In this document: one piece after another, positions 56,827 to 64,000 of the stretch
How the letters are laid out: each line of letters starts with the position of its first letter
How positions within the stretch are numbered: the first letter of the stretch is position 1
Assembly: GCF_014352855.1 (NCBI RefSeq)
Contig: NZ_CP060697.1
Location: forward strand, 992,001-1,056,000
DNA: 64,000 bases
Origin: Sphingomonas sabuli
Lineage (GTDB): Bacteria > Pseudomonadota > Alphaproteobacteria > Sphingomonadales > Sphingomonadaceae
Direction of reading: 5' to 3'
Notes under the pieces: generated by a model
What the model saw: the letters and a program-made list of their open reading frames with translations, nothing else
Told to the model about the DNA's origin: nothing
Database searches by the model: none
Position numbers and translations under genes: made by a program

Positions 56827-58326
56827 ATGTTGCGTGACATCGACCATTTCATTGCCGGCGAAGCGTATCAGTCGAGCGGCCGCACCGGCGACGTCTTCGA
56901 CCCCAATCGCGGTGAGGTGCAGGCGCGGGTCAAGCTGGGCGCCGCGTCCGACCTGCAAAAGGCGGTGGACGCCGCCAAGGCCGCGCAGCCGGAATGGGCG
57001 GCGACCAATCCGCAGCGCCGCGCCCGCGTCTTCTTCAAGTTCCGCGAGCTGGTCGAAAAGAACATGCAGGAACTCGCCGAACTGCTGTCGAGCGAGCACG
57101 GCAAGGTCGTCGCCGACGCCAAGGGCGACGTCCAGCGCGGGCTGGAAGTGATCGAATATTGCTGCGGCATTCCGCAGTCGTTGAAGGGTGAATATACCAA
57201 CGGCGCGGGGCCCGGCATCGACGTCTATTCGATGCGCCAGCCGCTGGGCATCGGCGCGGGCATCACGCCGTTCAACTTCCCGGCCATGATCCCGATGTGG
57301 ATGTTCGGCCCGGCCATTGCATGCGGTAACGCCTTCATCGTCAAGCCGTCAGAACGCGACCCCAGCGTGCCCGTCCGCCTGGCCGAACTGATGCAGGAAG
57401 CGGGCCTGCCCGACGGCATCCTCAACGTCGTCCACGGCGACAAGGAAATGGTCGACGCGATCCTCGACCATGCGGACATCGCGGCAGTCAGCTTCGTCGG
57501 GTCGTCCGACATCGCTCACTATATCTACACCCGCGGCGGCCAGAACGGGAAGCGCGTGCAGGCCTTCGGCGGCGCCAAGAACCATGGCATCGTTATGCCC
57601 GACGCCGACCTCGACCAGGTCGTCAACGACCTTGCCGGCGCGGCATTCGGGTCGGCCGGCGAACGCTGCATGGCCCTGCCCGTGGTCGTTCCGGTCGGCG
57701 AGGACACCGCCGACAAGCTGCGCGAAAAGCTGCTCCCGGCGATCGACGCACTGCGCGTCGGCGTGTCGACCGACAGCGAGGCGCATTACGGCCCGGTCGT
57801 CAGTCAGGCCCATAAGGAACGCATCGAACAATATATCCAGATGGGCGTCGACGAAGGCGCCGAACTGGTCGTCGACGGCCGCGGCTTCACGCTGCAAGGT
57901 CACGAAAAGGGCTTCTTCGTCGGCCCCACGCTGTTCGACCACGTCAAGACCAGCATGAAGAGCTATCAGGACGAGATTTTCGGCCCGGTGCTGCAGATCG
58001 TCCGCGCCAAGGATTTCGAGGAAGCAGTCAAGCTGCCCAGCCAGCACGATTACGGCAACGGCGTCGCCATCTTCACCCGCAACGGCCACGCCGCGCGCGA
58101 ATTCACGCACCGCGTCAACGTCGGCATGGTCGGCGTCAACGTACCGATCCCGGTTCCGGTTAGCTATCACAGCTTCGGCGGCTGGAAGCGCTCGGGCTTC
58201 GGCGACATCGGCCAGTACGGGCAGGAAGGCGTCCGCTTCTGGACCAAGAACAAGGTCGTCACCCAGCGCTGGCCCGATGGCGGCGGCGACGGGTCGAATG
58301 CGTTCGTCATTCCGACAATGGGGTAA
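56827..58326 (+). CDS. mmsA: CoA-acylating methylmalonate-semialdehyde dehydrogenase
   Basis: 499 residues. Converts (methyl)malonate semialdehyde to propionyl-CoA/acetyl-CoA with NAD and CoA, the last step of valine catabolism. ALDH fold with PFNFPAMIPMWMF (Asn150), nucleophile Cys281 in GSAGERCMALP, and the hallmark Asn252 (GGAKNHGIVMPDAD) where ordinary aldehyde dehydrogenases have the general-base Glu. ATG 56827. Heads the valine gene region, separated from the rest by two genes. Confidence 0.95.
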   Translation: MLRDIDHFIAGEAYQSSGRTGDVFDPNRGEVQARVKLGAASDLQKAVDAAKAAQPEWAATNPQRRARVFFKFRELVEKNMQELAELLSSEHGKVVADAKGDVQRGLEVIEYCCGIPQSLKGEYTNGAGPGIDVYSMRQPLGIGAGITPFNFPAMIPMWMFGPAIACGNAFIVKPSERDPSVPVRLAELMQEAGLPDGILNVVHGDKEMVDAILDHADIAAVSFVGSSDIAHYIYTRGGQNGKRVQAFGGAKNHGIVMPDADLDQVVNDLAGAAFGSAGERCMALPVVVPVGEDTADKLREKLLPAIDALRVGVSTDSEAHYGPVVSQAHKERIEQYIQMGVDEGAELVVDGRGFTLQGHEKGFFVGPTLFDHVKTSMKSYQDEIFGPVLQIVRAKDFEEAVKLPSQHDYGNGVAIFTRNGHAAREFTHRVNVGMVGVNVPIPVPVSYHSFGGWKRSGFGDIGQYGQEGVRFWTKNKVVTQRWPDGGGDGSNAFVIPTMG

Positions 58327-58422
58327 AGCGCTTTTTCAGCGCGACCGTGACTTCTGGCCCATGCAAATCGCCAATTCAGGCTTCAATGATGCACGCTCAC
58401 GAATGTGCAATCGGGAAGCCCA

Positions 58423-59937
58423 ATGGTCCGCGCCTTACAACTCCGACTTAGCCTGGCCTTGCTCGCGCTTTGCGCAACGGCCGCTTTCCCTTTCGATCGC
58501 TCGAACGCGGCAGCGGGCAGCGGTTCTGTGCAAGTGGATGCCAAGGGCGAGACGACTGACCTGGACCGTGCTGCGAGTGATCGGCTCAAGGCGCTGCTTG
58601 CCGCGGTAAACAGCGGCGATGCCGCAGTCATGCAGGCGTTCATCGATGCCAACGGCGTGTCCGAACCGGTGCCGTCCGGAGGCTACAGCCCGTTGCCGCT
58701 AGTCGGCAAATTGCTCGACCTCCATCGCCGAAGCCACGGGCTGGAATTTGTCCGAATGGCCAAACTCGAAAAAGGAAAAGCGACGGCCGTCGTCCAGTTT
58801 CGGCTCACCGGCCACAAGCATTTGCTCACGATCCAGGTCGAAAACGCGGCACCCTACCGCATCGCCAACATTCCGCCGGCTCTGCTCGTCCCGACCAAGC
58901 TCAGCCTAGGTTCCGAAGCGGCGCGGTTCGAGCATATCGGCGCCTATCTCGACACGGTTGCGGAAGCCGACCTCTTTTCGGGCGTCGTCTTGATTGCGCG
59001 CGACGGGACAGCGGTCTTCGAGCGCGCCCACGGTTTTGCCGACCGGGAAAGAAGGATTCCGAACACGATCGATACCCCGTTCGATATCGCAAGCACGACC
59101 AAGCTTTTCACCAGTATCGCCATCGGCAAGCTCGTCGAGCAGGGCAAGCTCAGCTACGAGGACCCGCTGGCCAGGTTCGTACCCGACTTCCCGGACCGGC
59201 AAAGCGCCGAACGGATCAAGATCAAGCACCTTCTCAGTCACACGGCGGGGCTCGGCAACCAATTCGGTCCGGCCTATTTCAATTCAATCCATGAATTGCG
59301 CAGCCCGCAGGACGTGATCGACCTGGTCGACCGCGAAGCGCCGAAGTTCGAACCGGGCGAAAAATGGGCCTACAGCAACGTCGGTTACCTGCTGCTTGGC
59401 CTCGTGATCGAAGCTGCCAGCGGAAAGACCTACTACGACTATGTCCGCGAAAACCTGTTCGCGCCTGCGGGCATGACCAGCACGTCCTTCCCGCATCAAG
59501 ACCAGGACGCCGTGGTCATGGCGCAGCGCTATGACGTCAAGCTGGACGGCCAAAAACTCCGCTATGTGAAGCAGGAAAAATACGCCCAGGCTCGCGGCAC
59601 GTCCGACGGGGGCAGCGTGTCGTCGGCACCTGACCTTATCAAGTTCGCCAATGCGCTGGAAACCGGCCAGATCGTGAAACCGGAAACCGTGCGGCTGCAC
59701 TCCGATCCGAAGCCCGAACTCGGCTCTCCAAAATATGGCTACGGCGTGATGTCGATCGCGAGAACCGGTGAACCCCTGATCGGCCATGGCGGCAACGCGC
59801 CCGGGGTCTGCACCGATTTCGGCAGTATTCCCGGCACGCCGTATACCGTGGCCGTGCTGTCGAATTCGACAATGACGTCGTGCATCGAAGTCACGTCGCA
59901 TATCCTCCAGGCGCTGGCCGTTCCCAAGGCAGCCTGA
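58423..59937 (+). CDS. Secreted serine hydrolase (beta-lactamase/class C fold)
   Basis: 504 residues from ATG 58423 (GGGAAG upstream). Signal peptide, then an N-terminal domain (about 40-160, NTF2/DUF3887-like guess) and a serine beta-lactamase/D-aminopeptidase domain. The catalytic motifs are present: SxxK as S224-T-T-K227, YxN as Y317-S-N319, and HGG in IGHGGNAPG. Periplasmic esterase or peptidase; substrate unknown. It lies between mmsA and the isobutyryl-CoA dehydrogenase gene. Confidence 0.88.
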   Translation: MVRALQLRLSLALLALCATAAFPFDRSNAAAGSGSVQVDAKGETTDLDRAASDRLKALLAAVNSGDAAVMQAFIDANGVSEPVPSGGYSPLPLVGKLLDLHRRSHGLEFVRMAKLEKGKATAVVQFRLTGHKHLLTIQVENAAPYRIANIPPALLVPTKLSLGSEAARFEHIGAYLDTVAEADLFSGVVLIARDGTAVFERAHGFADRERRIPNTIDTPFDIASTTKLFTSIAIGKLVEQGKLSYEDPLARFVPDFPDRQSAERIKIKHLLSHTAGLGNQFGPAYFNSIHELRSPQDVIDLVDREAPKFEPGEKWAYSNVGYLLLGLVIEAASGKTYYDYVRENLFAPAGMTSTSFPHQDQDAVVMAQRYDVKLDGQKLRYVKQEKYAQARGTSDGGSVSSAPDLIKFANALETGQIVKPETVRLHSDPKPELGSPKYGYGVMSIARTGEPLIGHGGNAPGVCTDFGSIPGTPYTVAVLSNSTMTSCIEVTSHILQALAVPKAA

Positions 59938-60090
59938 TCGGCAGCGGAGAGCCCGCGCATCGGGAAAACAGGTCAAGGAAACGAGGTTCATCAAAAAACC
60001 TTGGCCCTGCCAGCCGGTCACTGCGGCGAGCCTGTCCAGTTTAATTCCCGGCTCACGCAACCGTCTTTCGCCGCGGGCGGTTGTCGCGCA

Positions 60091-60570
60091 ATGACCAAAC
60101 ATATCGCGATTATCGCCTGTCTCCTGCTTGCCGCTTGTAGCGGCGAGGATGTCATCGAAAACAACAGCAGCGGGGCCGAAGCCCTGCCGAGCCTCAACCG
60201 GCAGCAAGCAAGCGCCACCGGCGACCCGCAGCCTCCGGGGCAAACCTCGGCGCCGGAACAACCGGCCGGCAACGCGGCCATTCCCGCCGCGCTTCATGGC
60301 CGCTGGGGTTTGACGCCGGGCGACTGCACCTCGACCGGCGGCGACAACAAGGGTTTGCTGGTGGTTTCCGCGGATTCACTGAAGTTCTACGAAAGCCGCG
60401 CCATTCCCACCGTCACCCTTCAAACGTCCCCTAACTCCGCCAACGGCCAGTTCAATTTCACGGGCGAGGGCCAGGAGTGGCAGCGTTATCAGGCGCTCGA
60501 ACTGCAGGATGACAAGCTGGTCCGGACCGAACGCGACCCGCTTGAAACCTTTACCTATGCGCGTTGCTGA
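60091..60570 (+). CDS. Hypothetical lipoprotein
   Basis: 159 residues: lipobox LAAC with Cys16, a Pro/Gln/Ala-rich linker (to about 60) and a small domain (LHGRWGLTPGDCTSTGGDNKGLLVVSADSLKFYESRA...TYARC) with two Cys that could pair. The GRWGLTPGDC pattern recurs in small alphaproteobacterial lipoproteins of unknown function. ATG 60091. The stop is 32 nt before the acyl-CoA dehydrogenase start. Confidence 0.7.
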   Translation: MTKHIAIIACLLLAACSGEDVIENNSSGAEALPSLNRQQASATGDPQPPGQTSAPEQPAGNAAIPAALHGRWGLTPGDCTSTGGDNKGLLVVSADSLKFYESRAIPTVTLQTSPNSANGQFNFTGEGQEWQRYQALELQDDKLVRTERDPLETFTYARC

Positions 60571-60602
60571 CAAGGGCGGGATGCGCCGCTAAGGCCCCAG
60601 CC

Positions 60603-61745
60603 ATGCACCAGTTCGAGCTAACCGACGACCAGCTCCAGATCCAGGAGATGGCCAGCAAGTTCACCGCCGACGCCATCACCCCCAACGCTGCCGAGTGGGA
60701 CGAAAAGCACATCTTCCCGCGCGACGTGATCCGCGAAGCCGCAGAGCTTGGCTTCGGATCAATCTACGTCAGCGAGGAAAGCGGCGGCATCGGCCTTGGC
60801 CGGCTGGAAGCCGCGCTGATCATGGAAGCCATGGCCTATGGCTGCCCGTCGACCAGCGCCTTCATCTCGATCCACAACATGGCGTCGTGGATGATCGACC
60901 GCTTCGGCAGCGACGAGGTCAAGCAGAAGTATCTGCCGTCGATGATCACAATGGAGCGGATGGGGAGTTATTGCCTGACCGAACCGTCGTCCGGTTCCGA
61001 TGCGGCGGCGCTCAAGACCAGGGCCCGGCTCGACGGCGATCATTATATCGTCAGCGGATCGAAGGCTTTCATCTCCGGTGGCGGCGAGAACGAGGTCTAT
61101 GTGACTATGGTCCGCACCGGCGAGGAAGGGCCAAAGGGCATCACCTGCCTGGTCATCGACAAGGACATGGACGGCGTCAGCTTCGGCGCGCAGGAAAAGA
61201 AGCTCGGTTGGCATTCGCAGCCCACGGCACAGGTCAATTTCGACGAGGTCCGTGTGCCCGTCGCCAACCGCGTCGGAGCGGAGGGCGAAGGTTTCCGGAT
61301 CGCCATGATGGGTCTTGACGGCGGGCGGCTGAACATCGGCGCCTGTTCGCTTGGCGGGGCCCAGCGCTGTCTCGATGAAAGCGTCGCCTACACCAAGGAA
61401 CGCCAGCAATTCGGCCATCCGATCGCCGATTTCCAGAACACGCAATTCACGCTTGCCGATATGGAGACCGAGCTGCAGGCGGCGCGCTACCTGCTTTACG
61501 TCGCCGCGGCGAAGGTGACCGCCAACGCACCGGACAAGACCCGTTTCGCGGCCATGGCCAAGCGGCTGGCCACCGACACCGGAAGCTCGGTCGTCGACCG
61601 CGCGCTGCAGCTGCACGGCGGCTACGGTTATTTGCAGGACTATCCGATCGAACGTTTCTGGCGCGACTTGCGCGTCCATTCGATCCTGGAGGGGACCAAC
61701 CAGATCATGCGCGTCATCGTTAGCCGGGATTTGCTGCGCCAGTGA
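60603..61745 (+). CDS. Isobutyryl-CoA dehydrogenase-type acyl-CoA dehydrogenase
   Basis: 380 residues with a complete acyl-CoA dehydrogenase fold: FELTDDQLQIQEMASKF, YCLTEPSSGSDAAALKTRA (FAD and substrate), VSGSKAFISGGGENEVYV, ERQQFGHPIADFQNTQF, LHGGYGYLQDYPIERFWRDLRVHSILEGTNQIMR. Context (mmsA, 3-hydroxyisobutyryl-CoA hydrolase, mmsB) points to isobutyryl-CoA as substrate. Stop overlaps the next GTG start (GTGA). Confidence 0.92.
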   Translation: MHQFELTDDQLQIQEMASKFTADAITPNAAEWDEKHIFPRDVIREAAELGFGSIYVSEESGGIGLGRLEAALIMEAMAYGCPSTSAFISIHNMASWMIDRFGSDEVKQKYLPSMITMERMGSYCLTEPSSGSDAAALKTRARLDGDHYIVSGSKAFISGGGENEVYVTMVRTGEEGPKGITCLVIDKDMDGVSFGAQEKKLGWHSQPTAQVNFDEVRVPVANRVGAEGEGFRIAMMGLDGGRLNIGACSLGGAQRCLDESVAYTKERQQFGHPIADFQNTQFTLADMETELQAARYLLYVAAAKVTANAPDKTRFAAMAKRLATDTGSSVVDRALQLHGGYGYLQDYPIERFWRDLRVHSILEGTNQIMRVIVSRDLLRQ

Positions 61746-62815
61746 CGGATACGGAAACGGCGGACGAGGTCCTGGTTTCGGCGGAAGGCGGCGTTGGCCG
61801 CATCCGCCTCAATCGCCCGAAGGCGATCCACGCACTGACCACCGGCATGTGCGAGACGATGAGCGCGGCGTTGCTGCGCTGGCGCACCGACGACAACGTC
61901 CAATGCGTGGTGATCGACCATGCGGTCGGCCGCGGCTTCTGCGCCGGCGGCGACGTCGTCATGCTGGCCAGGAGCGGCGCCGGCGACGCGGCCGAGGCGC
62001 GCGATTTCTTCTTTGCCGAATACCGGCTGAACCATTTGCTGTTCACTTATGACAAGCCGACCGTGGCGATCATGGACGGAATCACGATGGGCGGCGGGGT
62101 CGGCATTTCGCAGCCCTGCACCTATCGCGTCGCGACCGAGAACACGCGGCTGGCGATGCCGGAAACGGGCATCGGCCTGTTCCCCGACGTCGGCGGCGGC
62201 TGGTACCTGTCGCGCCTTCCGGGCCGCGTCGGCCAGTTCATGGCGCTAACCGGAGCGCGGCTCGACGGCGCCGAATGCGCTTATCTCGGCCTTGCCACCC
62301 ATTACGTCCCCAGCGGCTCGCTCGAGGACCTGGTCGAGCGGATCGCCAAGGCGCCGGACCGGGTGCAAGGCGCGCTCGGCGCGGCCTCCGAGAGCGCGCC
62401 GGAGCCGCGGATCGCCGCCAGCGCGCCGCAGATCAGCCGCCTGTTCGCGTCCGACAGCCTGGAAGAGGTGATTGCGGCGCTGGAGGCAGATGGCGGCGAC
62501 TGGGCCGAAAAGGAACTGGGCACGTTGCGCGGCAAGAGCCCGCTGTCGTGCAAGGTGTCGCTCCGGCTGCTCGCCGAAGGCGCCGGGCGCGATACGTTCG
62601 CCGACGAAATGCGCGCCGAATATGCGCTTGCCGCCAACGTCGTGCGAACGCACGATTTCAAGGAGGGCGTCCGCGCGCTGCTGATCGACAAGGACAATCG
62701 CCCGAGCTGGGAGCCGCCGGCGCCCGAAGCCGTCACCGGCGAGATGCTCGACACCTTGTTCGCGCCGCTCCCCGCGAGCGAGCAGTGGACCCCGTTTCCG
62801 GAGACCCAGAAATGA
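61742..62815 (+). CDS. 3-hydroxyisobutyryl-CoA hydrolase
   Basis: 357 residues of the crotonase fold, HIBCH branch: [80 protein letters not shown], plus the longer C-terminal part of this branch. Hydrolyses 3-hydroxyisobutyryl-CoA to the free acid, which lets MmsB act on it. GTG start coupled to the dehydrogenase; its stop overlaps the next ATG (ATGA). Confidence 0.92.
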   Translation: MTDTETADEVLVSAEGGVGRIRLNRPKAIHALTTGMCETMSAALLRWRTDDNVQCVVIDHAVGRGFCAGGDVVMLARSGAGDAAEARDFFFAEYRLNHLLFTYDKPTVAIMDGITMGGGVGISQPCTYRVATENTRLAMPETGIGLFPDVGGGWYLSRLPGRVGQFMALTGARLDGAECAYLGLATHYVPSGSLEDLVERIAKAPDRVQGALGAASESAPEPRIAASAPQISRLFASDSLEEVIAALEADGGDWAEKELGTLRGKSPLSCKVSLRLLAEGAGRDTFADEMRAEYALAANVVRTHDFKEGVRALLIDKDNRPSWEPPAPEAVTGEMLDTLFAPLPASEQWTPFPETQK

Positions 62816-63591
62816 CCGATTATTCCGCCATCCTCGTCGAGACGAAGGGCGCGGTGACTTTGGTCACCCTCAACCGCCCGGAAGCGCTCAACGCGCTGAA
62901 CAGCAAGGTCCTGGACGAACTGATCCACGCTTTCGCGGCCTACGACAGCGACCCGTCGCAGCACTGCCTGGTGCTGACCGGCAGCGGCGAAAAGGCGTTC
63001 GCCGCGGGCGCGGACATCAAGGAGATGCAGAGCCAGGGCTTCTCCGACATGTACAACGCCAACTTCTTCGCCGGGTGGGAGCAGGTTACCCGGACCCGCA
63101 AACCGTGGATCGCCGCGGTCAACGGCTTCGCGCTTGGGGGCGGCTGCGAAGTGGCGATGATGGCTGACTTCATCATCGCCTCCGACACCGCGAAATTCGG
63201 CCAGCCCGAGATCAAGCTGGGCGTCACGCCGGGCATGGGAGGGTCGCAGCGGCTGACGCTGGCGATCGGCAAGTCCAAGGCGATGGAAATGTGCCTCACG
63301 GGCCGGATGATGGGCGCCGAGGAAGCCGAACGCTCCGGTCTCGTCGCTCGGGTCGTGCCGGCCGCTCAGCTGCTGGAAGAGGCGCTGAAGACCGCCGAGA
63401 CCATCGCCGCGATGCCGCCGCTGGCCGCCGTCGCCAACAAGGAAATGGTCAACGCCGCGTTCGAGATGCCGCTGGCGCAGGGCATCAACTTCGAACGCCG
63501 CCTGTTCCATGGCCTGTTCGGGAGCGAGGACCAGAAGGAAGGCATGGCCGCCTTCGTCGAGAAACGGCCGGGTAACTGGACGGGGCAGTGA
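62812..63591 (+). CDS. Enoyl-CoA hydratase
   Basis: 259 residues, a standard crotonase: [83 protein letters not shown], with both catalytic Glu residues (GCEVAM and GQPEIKLG). Likely hydrates methacrylyl-CoA in this pathway. ATGA overlap with the gene before; GTGA overlap with the one after. Confidence 0.94.
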   Translation: MTDYSAILVETKGAVTLVTLNRPEALNALNSKVLDELIHAFAAYDSDPSQHCLVLTGSGEKAFAAGADIKEMQSQGFSDMYNANFFAGWEQVTRTRKPWIAAVNGFALGGGCEVAMMADFIIASDTAKFGQPEIKLGVTPGMGGSQRLTLAIGKSKAMEMCLTGRMMGAEEAERSGLVARVVPAAQLLEEALKTAETIAAMPPLAAVANKEMVNAAFEMPLAQGINFERRLFHGLFGSEDQKEGMAAFVEKRPGNWTGQ

Positions 63592-63824
63592 CCGAAGCCA
63601 TCCTTCTGATTGTGGTGGGGATCGCCTGCACCGCCCTCGGTCTGGTCGAATGGCGAGACTATCGGAATGGCAAAGGCCAATTTTCCAGTCGTCATATGGT
63701 TTCGTTTGAGAGTTGGAAGATCACGCGACATTTGGTTCGCTTCAACTCGGTGATGACTCTTGTCTATCTGTTAGGATCTGGTCCGACGTTGACCGGTCTC
63801 GGAATCTGGCTGCTCGTCAGTTAG
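63588..63824 (+). CDS. Hypothetical two-helix membrane protein
   Basis: 78 residues with hydrophobic segments at about 3-19 ([16 protein letters not shown]) and 57-77 ([21 protein letters not shown]) and a basic, Arg/Lys/His-containing middle. GTG start overlapping the enoyl-CoA hydratase stop (GTGA); mmsB follows after 12 nt. I recognise no family. Its lower GC and less typical codon use stand out from the neighbours. Membership in the operon rests on position. Confidence 0.6.
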   Translation: MTEAILLIVVGIACTALGLVEWRDYRNGKGQFSSRHMVSFESWKITRHLVRFNSVMTLVYLLGSGPTLTGLGIWLLVS

Positions 63825-63836
63825 TTGGAGAAGCAA

Positions 63837-64000
63837 ATGAAGATCGCATTCATCGGCCTTGGTCACATGGGCGGCGGGATGGCGCCGAACCTGGTCAAGG
63901 CTGGCCACGACGTGCAGGCGTTCGACCTCAGCGAAGAGGCGTTGGCCGCCGCCGAGCAGGCCGGCTGCAACCGTGCCGCCTCCGCCGCCGAGGCGGTGAA
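63837..64000 (+). CDS. mmsB: 3-hydroxyisobutyrate dehydrogenase (5' part)
   Basis: Only the first 54 codons are in the window: MKIAFIGLGHMGGGMAPNLVKAGHDVQAFDLSEEALAAAEQAG, the N-terminal NAD-binding GLGHMGGGM of the beta-hydroxyacid dehydrogenase family. It would oxidise 3-hydroxyisobutyrate to methylmalonate semialdehyde, the MmsA substrate. GGAGAAG lies 4 nt before the ATG. Confidence 0.92.
   Translation, partial: MKIAFIGLGHMGGGMAPNLVKAGHDVQAFDLSEEALAAAEQAGCNRAASAAEAV

Noticed and set aside
58328..58342. Terminator after mmsA (GCGCT-TTTTC-AGCGC)
   Set aside because: The stem is only 5 bp and the T-run is in the loop, not after the stem.
60001..60090. In-frame upstream extension of the lipoprotein gene at 60091
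   Set aside because: The added 30 residues contain no signal-like sequence, and the lipobox only makes sense with ATG 60091.

Overview
The window is a GC-rich alphaproteobacterial chromosome segment, most likely from Sphingomonadales (Sphingomonas or a close relative). The evidence is indirect: high-GC, densely packed genes with many 1-8 nt overlaps and frequent GTG/TTG starts, an S10/spc ribosomal cluster in alphaproteobacterial order with adk after secY, ribosomal proteins carrying long Ala/Lys/Asp or RG-rich tails, a complete-looking valine catabolic operon, and several small secreted proteins. I see no phage, integrase, transposase or CRISPR array, so this looks like core chromosome.

Layout. 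1-4063 (+): 3' end of prfB, a lipoprotein with a methyltransferase fold, then an H-NOX gas sensor overlapping a GAF-GGDEF-EAL cyclic-di-GMP gene whose frame is broken between GAF and GGDEF. 4067-13438: typA, a MarR regulator, a divergent MFS transporter, and fatty-acid/CoA genes (FadJ-like, SDR, acyl-CoA dehydrogenase), then a DAACS symporter and a hotdog thioesterase. 13513-19230: purS-purQ, tRNA-Arg(UCU), an AraC regulator, a beta-barrel protein, an FAD-linked oxidase, folA and a small secreted protein.

19303-37365 (-): the ribosomal block. In transcription order this is rpsL-rpsG-fusA-tuf, then an oppositely oriented L,D-transpeptidase gene, then rpsJ-rplC-rplD-rplW-rplB-rpsS-rplV-rpsC-rplP-rpmC-rpsQ-rplN-rplX-rplE-rpsN-rpsH-rplF-rplR-rpsE-rpmD-rplO-secY-adk. 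The alpha operon (rpsM-rpsK-rpoA-rplQ) does not follow adk here. The rpsJ-rplC gap is unusually long and can form four hairpins. S12 carries Arg at position 88, the position of a classical streptomycin-resistance change.

37576-50105: small and accessory genes. They include a coiled-coil/Pro-Arg protein, a DUF2945 protein beside a phage-associated domain protein, two more members of the small secreted Cys family, a translationally coupled aminotransferase/sulfotransferase-like pair, an amidohydrolase/S41 peptidase pair, lpdA, dnaB, dcd, kynU and doxX. 50163-55186: FMN reductase, dihaem cytochrome c, rnr, a DMT transporter and a DksA-like zinc finger. 55196-56623: an M28 peptidase.

56827-64000 (+): valine/isobutyryl-CoA catabolism: mmsA, then (after a serine hydrolase and a lipoprotein) isobutyryl-CoA dehydrogenase, 3-hydroxyisobutyryl-CoA hydrolase, enoyl-CoA hydratase, a small membrane protein and the start of mmsB. 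The last five genes are tightly coupled.

Best candidates for something undescribed: the structured rpsJ-rplC intercistronic RNA, the three-member small secreted Cys-Trp family, the coupled sulfotransferase-like/aminotransferase pair with a replaced PLP-contacting Glu, and the split H-NOX effector.
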